Assembly (NCBI RefSeq): GCF_013204845.1
Contig: NZ_JABMKY010000014.1
Location: 62,001 to 126,000, forward strand
DNA length: 64,000 bases
Source: Paenibacillus qinlingensis
GTDB lineage: Bacteria > Bacillota > Bacilli > Paenibacillales > NBRC-103111
Direction: 5' to 3'
The stretch's first letter is position 1. The number at the start of each line of letters is the position of its first letter. Below are positions 8,656-16,392 of this stretch, in pieces. The position numbers were made by a program, and so were the translations under genes. The notes under the pieces are model-generated. The model ran no database searches and was not told the origin of the DNA. It saw nothing but the letters and a program-made list of their open reading frames with translations.

Positions 8656-10197
8656 CTATTCGTTGTTGATAAGTGTCCACACTCCAGCCTTGCCTGGGAT
8701 CTCTCCTTTGGTCCACCACTTCGCTTGGTAGGTATGCCCTGCATACACGACTTTATCGCCTCCATTGTATGCTTTCACATTGTTCCAAGTTGGCGCAGCA
8801 TCTTTGGCAACAGCTTTCCAAACATCGGAGGTATCAGGCTGCTCACCTTTTGTCCACCAGCCTGCTGTATATGCAATGCCGTTAAAAGTGACTTTGTCAC
8901 CAGCCAAATAGATCTTGGCGTTATCCCAAGCCGCGACCGTTCCCGGTTCAGGCGTAACCACGACAGACTTCGTCGTAACGGTCAGCGCAGCGCTTGCTGT
9001 AGAACGGTTATTAGCCGCATCGACGGCAATAACCGTGTAGGCGTACGCAGTAGAAGCGTTCAAGCCACTATCTGAATACGTTCTTAAAGCCGTTGTGCCA
9101 ATTAACTTGGCATCTCGATATACCTCGTATTTCGTGACCCCAATATTGTCACTGGCAGCCGCCCAATTCAGGGTAGCAGTCGATTCTGTCACGTTACTGG
9201 AGGTTAATCCTGTAGGTCGTGTGGGCGCCTGTGTATCCGGCACTGGTACTACCACCGCAGGCAATGTGCTTGCTGATACAGGCGTGCTAGAACCCGAACG
9301 ATTGCCCTTGTTATCCACTGCTACCAACGTATACGTAAACGTGGTGTTCGCTGGCAAACCGCTGTCGGTATATTCAATTTGTGTCGTTGTACCAATTACA
9401 TTGCCGTTTCGACTAACTTCATATTGCTTAATCCCTGCTGAGCCCGTTGAAGCCGTCCATTGCAACGTTATGCTGCTGTCCGTATGTGTAGAGCACCAAG
9501 CGCTTGCTGGGAAGTTTGGCAGCACAAATGGTGGCTCTGGGTCTGGCGTCGTCGTTCCGCCTTGTGTTAAGTTCACGTCAATCGCCTGGTAAAAGGCATT
9601 ACCCGTGTCGCCGATCTCCCACACACCTAGAATGATATAATAACCAGTCCGGTCTGTCGGCACATTGCATGTATGTGTAACTGTCATATCAGGCTTCATA
9701 TTGCCGCCGTCAACTGTGCAGAAAGGCTTCGATTCCAGTTGATCGCGGGTAAGCGGCTTATTAGGATCCCAGCCAACTTTCGTTATGTAGTACTTCCATT
9801 CCTTCGTCAAATGATTTGCTGTGAACTTCCAAGTGAACGAATTTTCGCCACCCTTCATCTCAACCTTCTTCCAGCGGTCGGACGTTTGGGCATCCAATTC
9901 AAAATACTTGCCCGCTCCCGCAATCTGACCGTCCGCCGGTCCTGACGCTGGGAATCCCCCTTTGCCTTCCACACTTTGTGGTTCATACTGAATAGCGCCG
10001 CAGGCTTTGTTTGCCCCTTGTTGGCACAGCAGCGACCGGCTAGTTGGCGATTCTATGTAGCCATGAGCAGAAGCTTTACCTGAAAAGGCAAATGTGCAAA
10101 CCAGCGCTGCTACCATGAATCCAAGTAAAAGGGCCAGCTTCAATAGGCGGGAATCTACAGTTCGTTTCTCCCATACGGATTGTTGTGTTATGACCAT
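8656..10197 (-). CDS. AA10 lytic polysaccharide monooxygenase with two FnIII and two chitin-binding modules
   Basis: The ATG at 10197 is chosen because GAGGAG lies 7 bases upstream; the open frame extends further without a ribosome site. 513 residues. After the signal peptide (cut after ASA) His45 becomes the N-terminal copper ligand (HGYIESPTSR), and the second brace histidine is in ANHLTKEW. The catalytic domain ends near residue 215; FnIII domains follow (about 230-315 and 325-410). Two CBM5/12 modules, each with AGWWTKGEQ- or AKWWTKGEI-type aromatic motifs, end the protein. Copper-dependent oxidative cleavage of chitin outside the cell is the expected role. Confidence 0.93.
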   Translation of the reverse strand: MVITQQSVWEKRTVDSRLLKLALLLGFMVAALVCTFAFSGKASAHGYIESPTSRSLLCQQGANKACGAIQYEPQSVEGKGGFPASGPADGQIAGAGKYFELDAQTSDRWKKVEMKGGENSFTWKFTANHLTKEWKYYITKVGWDPNKPLTRDQLESKPFCTVDGGNMKPDMTVTHTCNVPTDRTGYYIILGVWEIGDTGNAFYQAIDVNLTQGGTTTPDPEPPFVLPNFPASAWCSTHTDSSITLQWTASTGSAGIKQYEVSRNGNVIGTTTQIEYTDSGLPANTTFTYTLVAVDNKGNRSGSSTPVSASTLPAVVVPVPDTQAPTRPTGLTSSNVTESTATLNWAAASDNIGVTKYEVYRDAKLIGTTALRTYSDSGLNASTAYAYTVIAVDAANNRSTASAALTVTTKSVVVTPEPGTVAAWDNAKIYLAGDKVTFNGIAYTAGWWTKGEQPDTSDVWKAVAKDAAPTWNNVKAYNGGDKVVYAGHTYQAKWWTKGEIPGKAGVWTLINNE

Positions 10198-10384
10198 GTC
10201 GATTCTCCTCGCATTTTGTAATAGGATTATAGTTTCCAATGTTAACCAGTTAGTAAGCATTTAGCCAGTCTCCAAAGTCCTAGGGGGATAATGAGTCCGC
10301 TATCCTATCATTTTGATCTACCTGCTCCCACGATCCAAGCATTATCTATGCCAATGGTCACTCCTACCCTTCGGGAGATAGCGA

Positions 10385-10427
10385 GGACAAAAGAAAAGAG
10401 ACCGTCAACGATCAACGATCTCTTTCG
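10385..10427 (-). terminator. Terminator of the CAP-domain gene
   Basis: On the minus strand AAAGAGATCGT pairs with ACGGTCTCTTT and is followed by TTCTTTT. It lies 35 bases after the stop at 10462. Confidence 0.75.
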
Positions 10428-10461
10428 TATGAGTTTTCTAGGATTTGTAACGGTAGTTGCG

Positions 10462-12111
10462 TTAATAACTAATTCTAACCGTTCGTGTTTGGTCCTCATA
10501 ATCTACCTTAGCGCCAAGCACTTCAGATAACAGTCTCACTGGGATAATCGTAGAATCGTTGTCCAAAATGGCTGGAGAATCTGTCGCAACTTCCACACCA
10601 TTTAGCGCATAAGCATTTTTGGTCGTAAAGAGGGTAATGATTCTGCCCTGTTTCGTGTATATCGCTGCCTTCTGTTTATCGTCCCATTCTACGGATGCCC
10701 CGAGCGCTCCTGCTAAATCTCTGATCCAAAGGTAGGAGCTTCCCTCTTTAATGATGGGCTTTTGTTTCATCGGAACCTTAATATCATCCAAGATGAATTT
10801 AGTATCCGCTAGTCCAAAAGACACCACATGCTGTACCTTAGCAGGTTCGCTCATTTTCTTCAAATACTGTGTAGAATCACTATGCAATTTACTTTTCCCT
10901 AAATTCACAATAGGTTCGGTACGAAAACTCCACTTCTTCTCATACATTTTGGGCTGATTATCTTCAATGACTGACAATTTAACGTATGCCGTGTAAACGG
11001 TATCTGGAGAGAGTGGCTTGGTCGGAATCAACATAACCTCGGTCTGCAGATGATCATCGTCTTTCGGCGTATTCAGCAATAGATCAAGCTCCTTGCCTGT
11101 ACTGTCCGTCAGCTTGGATTCTATTAATTTCACATCTCTAACAAACCTTCCTGATAGTTGCGCCATGATGGGATAACCGACAGGGTACTTGGTACCAGCA
11201 TGGTTTCGTATCGGGTCTGGTGATTCATGACCATCAAAACCAATTGGAACATAGGGATCACCCGGAGCCGGAGAAACGACTAATCGCGAGTTCCATTCAT
11301 TCGTTAATCCAAATTCAATAACCGTATAATCGCCTTGTTTATCAAGACCAATTTCGATGGCATCAAGCGTTAAGAACGGCGTACGGTGATACGGAGCATC
11401 GAAAAGGCCATCGATCGCTTGTGTAATCGTTGCTAGCGAGCTTCCATTGTATGACACATCTTCCGAGAAATTACCCGCATACGACGCGTACATACCGCGC
11501 TCATACAGCTTACTTCCGATATAGCCAGGGAGCTTGCTACTTTCTTCGTGCATAGATACACCAGATTCACTGACCTTGTTCGTTTCTAAATATTGGGCAT
11601 GAAGTTTTGCAGCATATGTTAGGTTTTTATTGAAAGTAAGGGGGTTCAACCCATGCATAACCCTATAATCATTTATTGCCTTAATGCCTTCTAATTGCTG
11701 GGCCGTAGGTGCCCCAGGCAGATCAGAAACAGCTTTTTCGTCTACACGAAATGTCCAGCTCTTCTCAAGCGGCAAGTAGCCATCATCTTTTAGCTCCAAT
11801 ACAATATTAACAGTATGCTCTCCCGCTTTTAAATCCGTCGTTGGCGTATAAGACAGGATCATTCTACCAATGTCCCATTGCGCATCTACTTTGACTTGAT
11901 CGATTTTCATCGTATAACTTTTGAACTCTGGAGTAATATCACTTTTGACAAATTCAAACACGATCGTTGGCTTCATCAATCCAACTTTTCCTTGCGGATA
12001 CCAATAGGAAGAATAAGATGCCGCCTCCACTTGTGGCTGAGCTAAGAATAATCCTGAAACTGCGATAAAGAGTCCGAGCAGCACTTTTAAAAGCTTATTT
12101 CCGTATACCAT
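10462..12111 (-). CDS. Secreted CAP (SCP-like) protein with copper-amine-oxidase-N-like stalk domain
   Basis: 549 residues with a signal peptide to about residue 30. An Ig-like front part (30-130) is followed by a CAP domain (about 140-280) with the typical INDYRVMHGLNPLTFNKNL helix, HAQYL and the later FGLTNEW. After a linker region the C-terminus (about 445-549) has the PF07833-type fold: SYLWIRDLAGALGASVEWD and TIIPVRLLSEVLGAKVDYE. Paenibacilli attach this module to many exported proteins, probably for envelope attachment. The biochemical function of bacterial CAP proteins is mostly unknown. Confidence 0.88.
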   Translation of the reverse strand: MVYGNKLLKVLLGLFIAVSGLFLAQPQVEAASYSSYWYPQGKVGLMKPTIVFEFVKSDITPEFKSYTMKIDQVKVDAQWDIGRMILSYTPTTDLKAGEHTVNIVLELKDDGYLPLEKSWTFRVDEKAVSDLPGAPTAQQLEGIKAINDYRVMHGLNPLTFNKNLTYAAKLHAQYLETNKVSESGVSMHEESSKLPGYIGSKLYERGMYASYAGNFSEDVSYNGSSLATITQAIDGLFDAPYHRTPFLTLDAIEIGLDKQGDYTVIEFGLTNEWNSRLVVSPAPGDPYVPIGFDGHESPDPIRNHAGTKYPVGYPIMAQLSGRFVRDVKLIESKLTDSTGKELDLLLNTPKDDDHLQTEVMLIPTKPLSPDTVYTAYVKLSVIEDNQPKMYEKKWSFRTEPIVNLGKSKLHSDSTQYLKKMSEPAKVQHVVSFGLADTKFILDDIKVPMKQKPIIKEGSSYLWIRDLAGALGASVEWDDKQKAAIYTKQGRIITLFTTKNAYALNGVEVATDSPAILDNDSTIIPVRLLSEVLGAKVDYEDQTRTVRISY

Positions 12112-12188
12112 GGATGCGTTCCCCCTATATAAATCTACCAGATATTAACATTCTGTATTTTTCGACTCGTTTCCTTCTTTTTTGCAAA

Positions 12189-12235
12189 ATAAAGGTAGAT
12201 ATCTCACATGCACTGTGAAATATCTACCTTTATTG
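12189..12235 (-). terminator. Terminator of the gene at 12253
   Basis: A long near-perfect stem, AATAAAGGTAGATAT with ATATCTACCTTTATT and an inner TCAC/GTGA, lies about 20 bases after the stop on the minus strand. Confidence 0.82.
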
Positions 12236-12252
12236 GCATGCATGTTGAAAAT

Positions 12253-12714
12253 CTAATATTGCCCTTTAATTACAAAAAACGAACCCCGAATCGTTCCAGC
12301 TAGTTTTGACTTCTGTCTAGCAAACTTAAACTTTGTTTCTAACTCCTTGGGAATTTCCATCCCCTCGGAAAGCTTAAAACCAACGGCCCGCTTCTTTGGA
12401 TCATCAACCGTATACATAACATTAACGCTAAGACCATCCTCATAGAAGACGTAGGTAAACTGGATATTTTCCACTTGAAAACGCGACGTTTCTAACGGTT
12501 TGGCCGCGAAGGCAATATCACGTTCTTTCAAAATGAGGTTCACATAATCAAGGTTCTCTTGACTCTCGCTAGCGGGTACAACCGTAAATTCATGCTCATA
12601 TTTGTTCATAAAGTATCGGGCTTCATTCGCACGTAAACCAGCAAGCGCCTCTACGACAGGTGAAGACTCTAAACCAACCGTAGACACATGTTTAAAATCA
12701 ACGATATACGACAT
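12253..12714 (-). CDS. Protein of unknown family, paralogue of the gene at 29068
   Basis: The ATG at 12714 is chosen because GAGGG lies 6 bases before it and the paralogue starts at the same place; the frame is open further upstream. 153 residues, predicted soluble, no signal peptide. I do not recognise the family. Shared landmarks with the 29068 copy are VGLESSPVVEALAGLRANEA, AAKPLETSRFQVENIQ and RQKSKLAGTIRGSFFVIKGQ. The two proteins are roughly 80% identical. Confidence 0.82.
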   Translation of the reverse strand: MSYIVDFKHVSTVGLESSPVVEALAGLRANEARYFMNKYEHEFTVVPASESQENLDYVNLILKERDIAFAAKPLETSRFQVENIQFTYVFYEDGLSVNVMYTVDDPKKRAVGFKLSEGMEIPKELETKFKFARQKSKLAGTIRGSFFVIKGQY

Positions 12715-12852
12715 GTCCATCCCTCGTTTTCTCTTACTATTTCCTATTATTATACCAAAAATGGATTTAATATAAACGTTTACGATTGGTGAAAATTTAC
12801 TCACATCATAGTTTGTGTCACATTTAAGATAATGCTCTCCGCGCTGTAACGA

Positions 12853-13455
12853 TTACTTTTGAGAAGCAAGAATAAACATGGATGCATCTTGTCCCATGAA
12901 TATGTTATTTCCCTGATAAAACGTTTTCGATTGCATATTCCTGTAACCTATCTTAGTCATAACGTCAGTTAGCTTTTCTTGATTGAAACCGTTATGAACC
13001 ATATCGGAAACTACTTTTTCGTTTTTATCAAAGTCCACGATTAGCAAATGTCCACCATCATTGAGCACATCGAATAATCTGGATAAAACGAATTCAACAT
13101 CCGGAATATGGAGTAGAACCTGCGCCATAAAAATATAATCCGCATGCAAATCCGATAAATCTTCCTTTTCAAAATCAAAACATAATGTATCTGCATTCTG
13201 AATATGTAAATCAGACATTTTCTGCTTGAGTTGGTTAATCATGTTTGGTGAAGTGTCCAGAAACAGCACCGAGTTAAACTCGCTTAACAAATTCATACCG
13301 ACAAGACCGGTTCCACACCCGAAATCAATCGCATTCTTACTCTTTGCGTCAATGACATATTCACGAATAGCATCCGATGATACCTTGGCAATTTGAATTC
13401 TTTCAGGCGTGTCATACACATTAGCTATCATTTCAAACTTATCCGTATTTCCCAC
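12853..13455 (-). CDS. Class I SAM-dependent methyltransferase
   Basis: A GTG start at 13455 is preferred because AGGAGA lies 7 bases upstream; the frame is open to 13518 without a better site. 200 residues. Motif I is AIDFGCGTGLVGMNL, the acidic end of strand 2 is LFLDTSPNMI, and the motif IV region is YIFMAQVLLHIPD. This is the Methyltransf_11/25 type of small-molecule methyltransferase. The substrate is unknown. Confidence 0.88.
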   Translation of the reverse strand: MGNTDKFEMIANVYDTPERIQIAKVSSDAIREYVIDAKSKNAIDFGCGTGLVGMNLLSEFNSVLFLDTSPNMINQLKQKMSDLHIQNADTLCFDFEKEDLSDLHADYIFMAQVLLHIPDVEFVLSRLFDVLNDGGHLLIVDFDKNEKVVSDMVHNGFNQEKLTDVMTKIGYRNMQSKTFYQGNNIFMGQDASMFILASQK

Positions 13456-13528
13456 TATTATCTCTCCTATCTTAATGGTACACATACAAAAGGAGCTGGC
13501 CGCGGCAAGCTCCTGCAATTATACCATT

Positions 13529-14191
13529 TTACATGCCCTTCTTGTGCAACTCACCTGAAGGTCGCGCCCATCTGCGGTATTTCCGGTAACCTCTCCGTAC
13601 GAGGTGTAGCAAGAACTCCGGTAATGGTATCCTGCGCAGCCATGGGAAATAGAAGCGATTGTAGGCGCGCTTTAAATCGTCCCACATCGAGCAATTGTCT
13701 TCTTTTAAGAAGTCCGATACGTCGACGACCAAGCCTCGACCGTTGTTTTGCATCACATTTTTGCCATGTACATCATGCGGCGTCAGTCCTCGGCTAACTG
13801 CGTACTTCAGCGCTTCATCGATATCGTTCAGTACTTGACGCTTAATCGGGATGCCGCGCAACAAACTTTGATACAGCGTTACACCAGTTAATCGACGCAG
13901 TGCAAGATACGTATCACCCGCATACAGGCATTCGGAATAAGCTGGGTGCTTGCCCAGCCGTCGATATATTTCTTTCTCATCCTCAATGCCCGGCCGCCCA
14001 GGTGCGTACACCTTTACTACCATATCGGGATAGCTTGGATGCATCAGCACAGCCGCATAATTACCCGCTCCAACTAGCTGCCACGGCTCAGGGACACGAT
14101 ACACGACGATTGGGTCATAAGGCCGCTCACTGGCAATCTGTAAATTGGGAAGCAACTGTGCTTCAATTACTTCGATCCAGTGTTTCTGCAC
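13529..14191 (-). CDS. Small protein-kinase-fold protein
   Basis: 220 residues from a GTG with GGGGGTGA upstream. It has a Gly-rich loop VGAGNYAAV (40-48), Lys60 in VVKVYAP, the catalytic loop HDVHGKN with Asp140 and Asn145, and a metal-binding segment VVDVSDF (Asp157/Asp160) in place of DFG. So all key kinase residues are present in a compact form close to bacterial Ser/Thr kinase-like and RIO/Kdo-kinase-like proteins. Its target is unknown. The following gene on the strand is the methyltransferase. Confidence 0.78.
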   Translation of the reverse strand: MQKHWIEVIEAQLLPNLQIASERPYDPIVVYRVPEPWQLVGAGNYAAVLMHPSYPDMVVKVYAPGRPGIEDEKEIYRRLGKHPAYSECLYAGDTYLALRRLTGVTLYQSLLRGIPIKRQVLNDIDEALKYAVSRGLTPHDVHGKNVMQNNGRGLVVDVSDFLKEDNCSMWDDLKRAYNRFYFPWLRRIPLPEFLLHLVRRGYRKYRRWARPSGELHKKGM

Positions 14192-14291
14192 GCACCTGTC
14201 ACCCCCATCTATTATTTGGTGGTATTATATAAAAATATGAAACAATATGCCAGAAAAATTATTTGTACATGACCTCACTCTCCCCATGCCT

Positions 14292-14870
14292 TCAACGCCC
14301 GATCAGTCCATATAGCATAAGCTTATACAATTCACCGACTTTTGCCCTATATTCGGAAGCAGTTCCCCATTGACTCTGCATGCCACCCACGGCCTGTAGA
14401 AACGCCAACACCGTCTCTGTAGAAATAGAGGCATCGATCGCCCCTTCCTCCCTGCCGCTTTCAATGAATGCGCCTAGTATATCCATTCGAATCTCGCCCG
14501 CGCTTTTGCTAAATAATTCGACAAATACCTGATCGTCTATCGCTTCCTTCGAGAAATAGTGCTCCATTAGTTTATTCGGCATCTCGGCACAAAGCGCCAC
14601 GGCCTGCATCAACTTCTCTTTGAAGCCAATGCCCTCGCTCAGCAAACGTTCCACTGCTTCTGTCGTTTCCCGCAATAGAATTCGGGCACATTCCTTAACC
14701 AATCCCTCTTTGCTTCCAAAATAGTTGTAAATCGACACAGACGACACTCCCGAGGTGGCTGCCAACTCATTAATGCTGACATTCGTATAACCTTTCTCTC
14801 GGAAAAGCTCGAGCGCCGATTGAATAATCGCCTCTTTCTTCTGATTCGTTCTGATTTCATATTTGTTCAC
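14292..14870 (-). CDS. TetR/AcrR-family repressor
   Basis: 192 residues from a GTG with AAAGGGG upstream. The N-terminal HTH is canonical (ALELFREKGYTNVSINELAA, then SVSIYNYFGSKEGLV). The C-terminal ligand domain is not assignable to a ligand. It is divergent from the reductase-like gene at 15037, and two dyads with the same core lie in the shared 166-bp spacer, so autoregulation and control of the reductase are likely. Confidence 0.9.
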   Translation of the reverse strand: MNKYEIRTNQKKEAIIQSALELFREKGYTNVSINELAATSGVSSVSIYNYFGSKEGLVKECARILLRETTEAVERLLSEGIGFKEKLMQAVALCAEMPNKLMEHYFSKEAIDDQVFVELFSKSAGEIRMDILGAFIESGREEGAIDASISTETVLAFLQAVGGMQSQWGTASEYRAKVGELYKLMLYGLIGR

Positions 14871-14918
14871 ACGGATACCCCTTTTAAGAATGATACATGT
14901 ATTATCTCACAAATTCAT

Positions 14919-14954
14919 AAGTTTTTAAACTTAATGGAATATATTTAAAAACTT
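14919..14954. promoter_or_regulatory. Inverted repeat, probable TetR operator 1
   Basis: AAGTTTTTAAA (14919-14929) and TTTAAAAACTT (14944-14954) form a perfect 11-bp dyad near the start of the TetR gene. The half-site core AGTTTTTAAA recurs in the dyad at 14985. Confidence 0.65.
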
Positions 14955-14955
14955 A

Positions 14956-14985
14956 TTGACTTACTGCGACGCCTCAAGATATATT
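14956..14985 (+). promoter_or_regulatory. Promoter of the reductase-like gene
   Basis: TTGACT (14956-14961), an 18-bp spacer and TATATT (14980-14985). The downstream operator begins at its -10 hexamer. Confidence 0.55.
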
Positions 14986-15020
14986 AGTTTTTAAATACAT
15001 GCATTAAAATTTAAAAACTA
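14985..15020. promoter_or_regulatory. Inverted repeat, probable TetR operator 2
   Basis: TAGTTTTTAAAT (14985-14996) and ATTTAAAAACTA (15009-15020) form a perfect 12-bp dyad with the same core as operator 1, between the -10 box and the ribosome site of the gene at 15037. Confidence 0.68.
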
Positions 15021-15036
15021 TTCGAGGAGCCTACCT

Positions 15037-15984
15037 ATGAAAATATTAATGTTTGGTCGCGGCGTCATTTCTGCACAGTATGGATGGGCATTTGAAAAAG
15101 CGGGGCACGAAGTGGAATTTTATGTCCGACCAGGGCGTAAAGAGCAATTCGGTCCTTTTATCGATCTAGATATACTGGATGGCCGCACAAGCTTCAAAGG
15201 CGTTCCTGTTAAGGAACGATGGCCGATTCGAATGCGTGAGGAGCTTACCTCTGATCATGACTATGATCTGATCGTGCTTAGCGTCAACCATAATCAGTTT
15301 CAGGATGTAGGGAAAGTCATTGGCCCACATGTAGGAAAGGCTACCATCCTACTTTTCAATAATGTCTGGAAAGATCTACCTATCTTTGCTAAAGGACTGC
15401 CAATGGAGCAGATCATATGGGGCTTCCCTGGTGGTGGCGGGGGGTTTAGCAGCCATAATAAGTTAGAAGGCGGTTTTATGAAATCCATCTATTTGCAAAC
15501 CGAAGCAACGGCGGCATCTGTAACGAGGCATCAACGTGTCGTGGCGCTTTTCCGACAGGCGGGATTTTCTTTTTCCTGGCAAAAAGATATACGCGTCTGG
15601 TACTGGTTCCACTTCATCCTGAATGCAGGAATGGCAGCGCAAGCGTTGAAAGAAGGCAGCTATAGCAACCTGTATCAGTCTCCGAAAAAGGTCGCAAATG
15701 CGATATTGCTCATGCGGGAGATGCTTCCGTTGATCGCAGCCAAGGGCGGCAAACTCGGTCTAGGCAGTTCGCTAGCGATGCGACTCCCCGCGGGGTTGAG
15801 CGGTTATGCCGCGTTCAAATTATTAAAAGGCAACTCCGTGCCCGCGGCCATCATGGACAGAATGGAGCGCACAGCCTATATCTCACGCGAATCGTTCGCT
15901 CACTTCCCTAACGACGTTCTGGCAGAAGCCCGTAAGCTCGGCGTTCCGCTCCCTCGGCTTGAGGCTATGGCGCACTATTTTTAA
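15037..15984 (+). CDS. Ketopantoate reductase (ApbA/PanE)-like NAD(P)H oxidoreductase
   Basis: 315 residues after a GAGGAG site. The N-terminal Rossmann start is MKILMFGRGVISAQYGWAFE, a slightly altered GxGxxG, and the middle has VLSVNHNQFQDV and a Gly-rich WGFPGGGGGF loop typical of this superfamily's distant members. It is probably not the pantothenate-pathway enzyme, since the fingerprint is degraded and the gene sits under its own TetR repressor. A detoxification or secondary-metabolite role is an inference. Confidence 0.8.
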   Translation: MKILMFGRGVISAQYGWAFEKAGHEVEFYVRPGRKEQFGPFIDLDILDGRTSFKGVPVKERWPIRMREELTSDHDYDLIVLSVNHNQFQDVGKVIGPHVGKATILLFNNVWKDLPIFAKGLPMEQIIWGFPGGGGGFSSHNKLEGGFMKSIYLQTEATAASVTRHQRVVALFRQAGFSFSWQKDIRVWYWFHFILNAGMAAQALKEGSYSNLYQSPKKVANAILLMREMLPLIAAKGGKLGLGSSLAMRLPAGLSGYAAFKLLKGNSVPAAIMDRMERTAYISRESFAHFPNDVLAEARKLGVPLPRLEAMAHYF

Positions 15985-16005
15985 CTAAGCAAGCTCTACA
16001 CAACA

Positions 16006-16050
16006 GGCTAACGATTCGGTGCCACGGCACTTCGAAAAAGTCAAAAAAAA
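16006..16050. repeat. Intergenic hairpin motif, copy 1
   Basis: It contains GATTCGGTGCCACGGCACT at 16013 onward, with a small perfect stem GTGCC/GGCAC, preceded by AGGCTAAC and followed by CGAAAAAGTC and an A run. The same layout recurs at 48075-48122, where it forms a true terminator. Related short copies are at 16285 and 48604. Confidence 0.55.
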
Positions 16051-16337
16051 AGAGGCTGTCCCAAAAGAAAACACTGACAAAAGGGAACGAGGATACGCTA
16101 TTTATGGAGTAATGAACAAATTGGTCATCGAAGGGGAACGACAGTGCCTTATATAGCAAAATTACGCCAAAAATCACGAAAATAAGGCGAATAGCGTATC
16201 TACGGTCCCCTTTCGAGTCAATTTCACCCGACACCGGGTAAATAGCGCATCTACGTTCCCTTTTGAACAATGTTATGCACCTCAGATTTCGGGTGCCACA
16301 GTGGATTTGAATTAGGGTTGCCCATCGATGATTAACG
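16051..16337. repeat. Composite intergenic repeat region
   Basis: No gene is supported in 15985-16392. The region has AGAGGCTGTCCCAAAAG near 16051, repeated at 16341. An element GGGAACGAGGATACGCTATTT (16083 onward) recurs inverted at 16190-16213 (AATAGCGTATCTACGGTCCC) and 16240-16260 (AAATAGCGCATCTACGTTCC). This looks like a non-autonomous intergenic repeat family that is common in paenibacilli. A degenerate copy of the hairpin motif is at 16285-16310. Confidence 0.55.
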
Positions 16338-16383
16338 AAAAGAGGCTGTCCCAAAGGTCTAAATTCACCTACGAGACAGCCTC
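16338..16383 (-). terminator. Terminator of the sugar ABC operon
   Basis: GAGGCTGTC and GACAGCCTC pair around a loop of about 23 bases and are followed on the minus strand by TTTT. It lies ten bases after the binding-protein stop. Confidence 0.75.
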
Positions 16384-16392
16384 ACTCTAATT

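Noticed and set aside
15037..15984. Calling this gene panE
   Set aside because: The nucleotide motif and overall sequence fit the superfamily only; the gene context is a TetR pair rather than coenzyme A biosynthesis.
16006..16043. T-box riboswitch on the minus strand (GTGGCACCGAATCG)
   Set aside because: Only the short core-like string matches; there is no stem I, specifier loop or downstream aminoacylation or amino-acid gene in that direction.
15965..16354. Minus-strand 129-residue open frame
   Set aside because: It covers the intergenic repeat and hairpin motif, has no ribosome site and no domain.
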